A DNA stretch of 64,000 nt from JADJOY01 sp046331705 [NCBI: bacterium] (GTDB lineage Bacteria > JADJOY01): NCBI GenBank assembly GCA_046331705.1, contig JAXLQJ010000025.1:1-64000 (forward strand), given 5' to 3'. The notes under the pieces are model-generated. The model ran no database searches. It was given only the letters and a program-made list of their open reading frames with translations, and was not told the origin of the DNA. The translations under genes were made by a program, and so were the position numbers. Numbering within the stretch: the stretch's first letter is position 1; the number at the start of each line of letters is the position of its first letter. Shown in pieces: positions 63,685 through 64,000 of the stretch.

Positions 63685-64000
63685 GTGAAACGGCTCATCA
63701 CCGGCAACTCCGCCGCTGCGTGGGGCGCTCGGCTGGCCGACGTGGACTACGTGCCGGCGTTCCCGATCACGCCGCAGACCGAGATCATCGAGGCCCTGGC
63801 CGGCTGGTTCGCGAGCGGCGAGCTCGCCGGCAAGTTCGTCACCATGGACAGCGAGCACTCGATGGTGCTCGCTGCGGGCGCCGCAGCGGCGACGGGGGTG
63901 CGCGTCTTCAGCGCCACCTCGAGCCAAGGGCTGGTGTACGCGCTCGAGGCGCTCTACACGGTCGCCGGCTGGCGCGTGCCGTGGGTGCTCGCGAACGTGT
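63685..64000 (+). CDS. 2-oxoacid:acceptor oxidoreductase alpha subunit, 5' end (truncated by window)
   Basis: The first 105 codons of a porA-type gene, starting at a GTG at 63685. The product begins MKRLITGNSAAAWGARLADVDY and contains YVPAFPITPQTEIIEAL and SEHSMVLAAGAAAATGVRVFSATSSQGL, the conserved pyrimidine-domain start of these enzymes. It reads off the window edge with no stop. Together with the preceding gene it forms a por-type operon; a TPP-binding beta subunit should follow outside the window. Confidence 0.93.
   Translation, partial: MKRLITGNSAAAWGARLADVDYVPAFPITPQTEIIEALAGWFASGELAGKFVTMDSEHSMVLAAGAAAATGVRVFSATSSQGLVYALEALYTVAGWRVPWVLANV

Overview
The window is very GC-rich, densely packed bacterial chromosome from a deltaproteobacterial lineage, most likely Myxococcota-like or a related uncultured group. 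The clues are the overall coding style, a C-terminal MopE-type metal-binding motif on a secreted protein (33.9-35.0 kb), a Ser/Thr kinase fused to a STAND ATPase and TPRs, many lipoproteins and secreted hydrolases, and frequent GTG/TTG starts. No rRNA, tRNA, CRISPR or prophage was recognised. The taxonomic call is inference, not proof.

Layout. 0-7.7 kb: alpha/beta hydrolase, NAD-dependent DNA ligase (ligA), rhomboid protease, then a leftward yjbQ-fabI-sulfatase group. 8.1-11.4 kb: a GspE/PilB-type secretion ATPase carrying zinc ribbons and a degenerate receiver domain, overlapping a DnaJ-domain gene. 11.4-12.4 kb: about seven degenerate copies of a ~140-bp hairpin-rich repeat between convergent genes. 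A single diverged copy lies at 46.67 kb, again between convergent genes. 12.4-15.7 kb: glyoxalase-fold protein, unknown gene, and aguA-aguB (agmatine to putrescine). 15.7-17.2 kb: an SDR with a strong promoter overlapping a palindrome. 17.4-23.1 kb: a Crp/Fnr regulator followed by norC-norB-norQ-norD, a nitric oxide reductase operon whose NorC carries a second haem c domain. 23.1-32.7 kb: lipoproteins, alpha/beta hydrolases, CPBP protease, methyltransferases, a RAYT-like transposase, an MBL-fold protein and an ACT protein. 33-39.3 kb: RluA-type pseudouridine synthase, PLC-like and pectinacetylesterase-like secreted enzymes, YbaK, and an acyl-CoA synthetase. 39.3-46.6 kb: kinase-STAND-TPR protein, a PHA-synthase-like hydrolase fused to a degenerate acyl-CoA-ligase domain, and a GST. 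46.8-49.5 kb: a large secreted-type protein whose signal peptide is out of frame. 49.8-54.1 kb: M48 protease, TetR plus ferritin-like diiron protein, and a DUF2892-ECF sigma-anti-sigma cassette. 54.3-60.5 kb: secreted or membrane unknowns and a sulfatase-TPR protein. 60.5-64 kb: a decayed duplicate of the 5' end of a 2-oxoacid:ferredoxin oxidoreductase gamma gene, a beta-propeller-like lipoprotein, and then the intact gamma-delta gene and the start of the alpha gene, which runs off the window.

Gene cooperation that can be supported: norCBQD make and activate one NO-detoxifying respiratory enzyme, probably under the adjacent Crp/Fnr protein. aguAB form a translationally coupled two-step pathway. 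TetR and the diiron oxygenase share a predicted promoter. The sigma/anti-sigma pair overlaps by 4 bp. The closing genes encode an Fe-S 2-oxoacid oxidoreductase.
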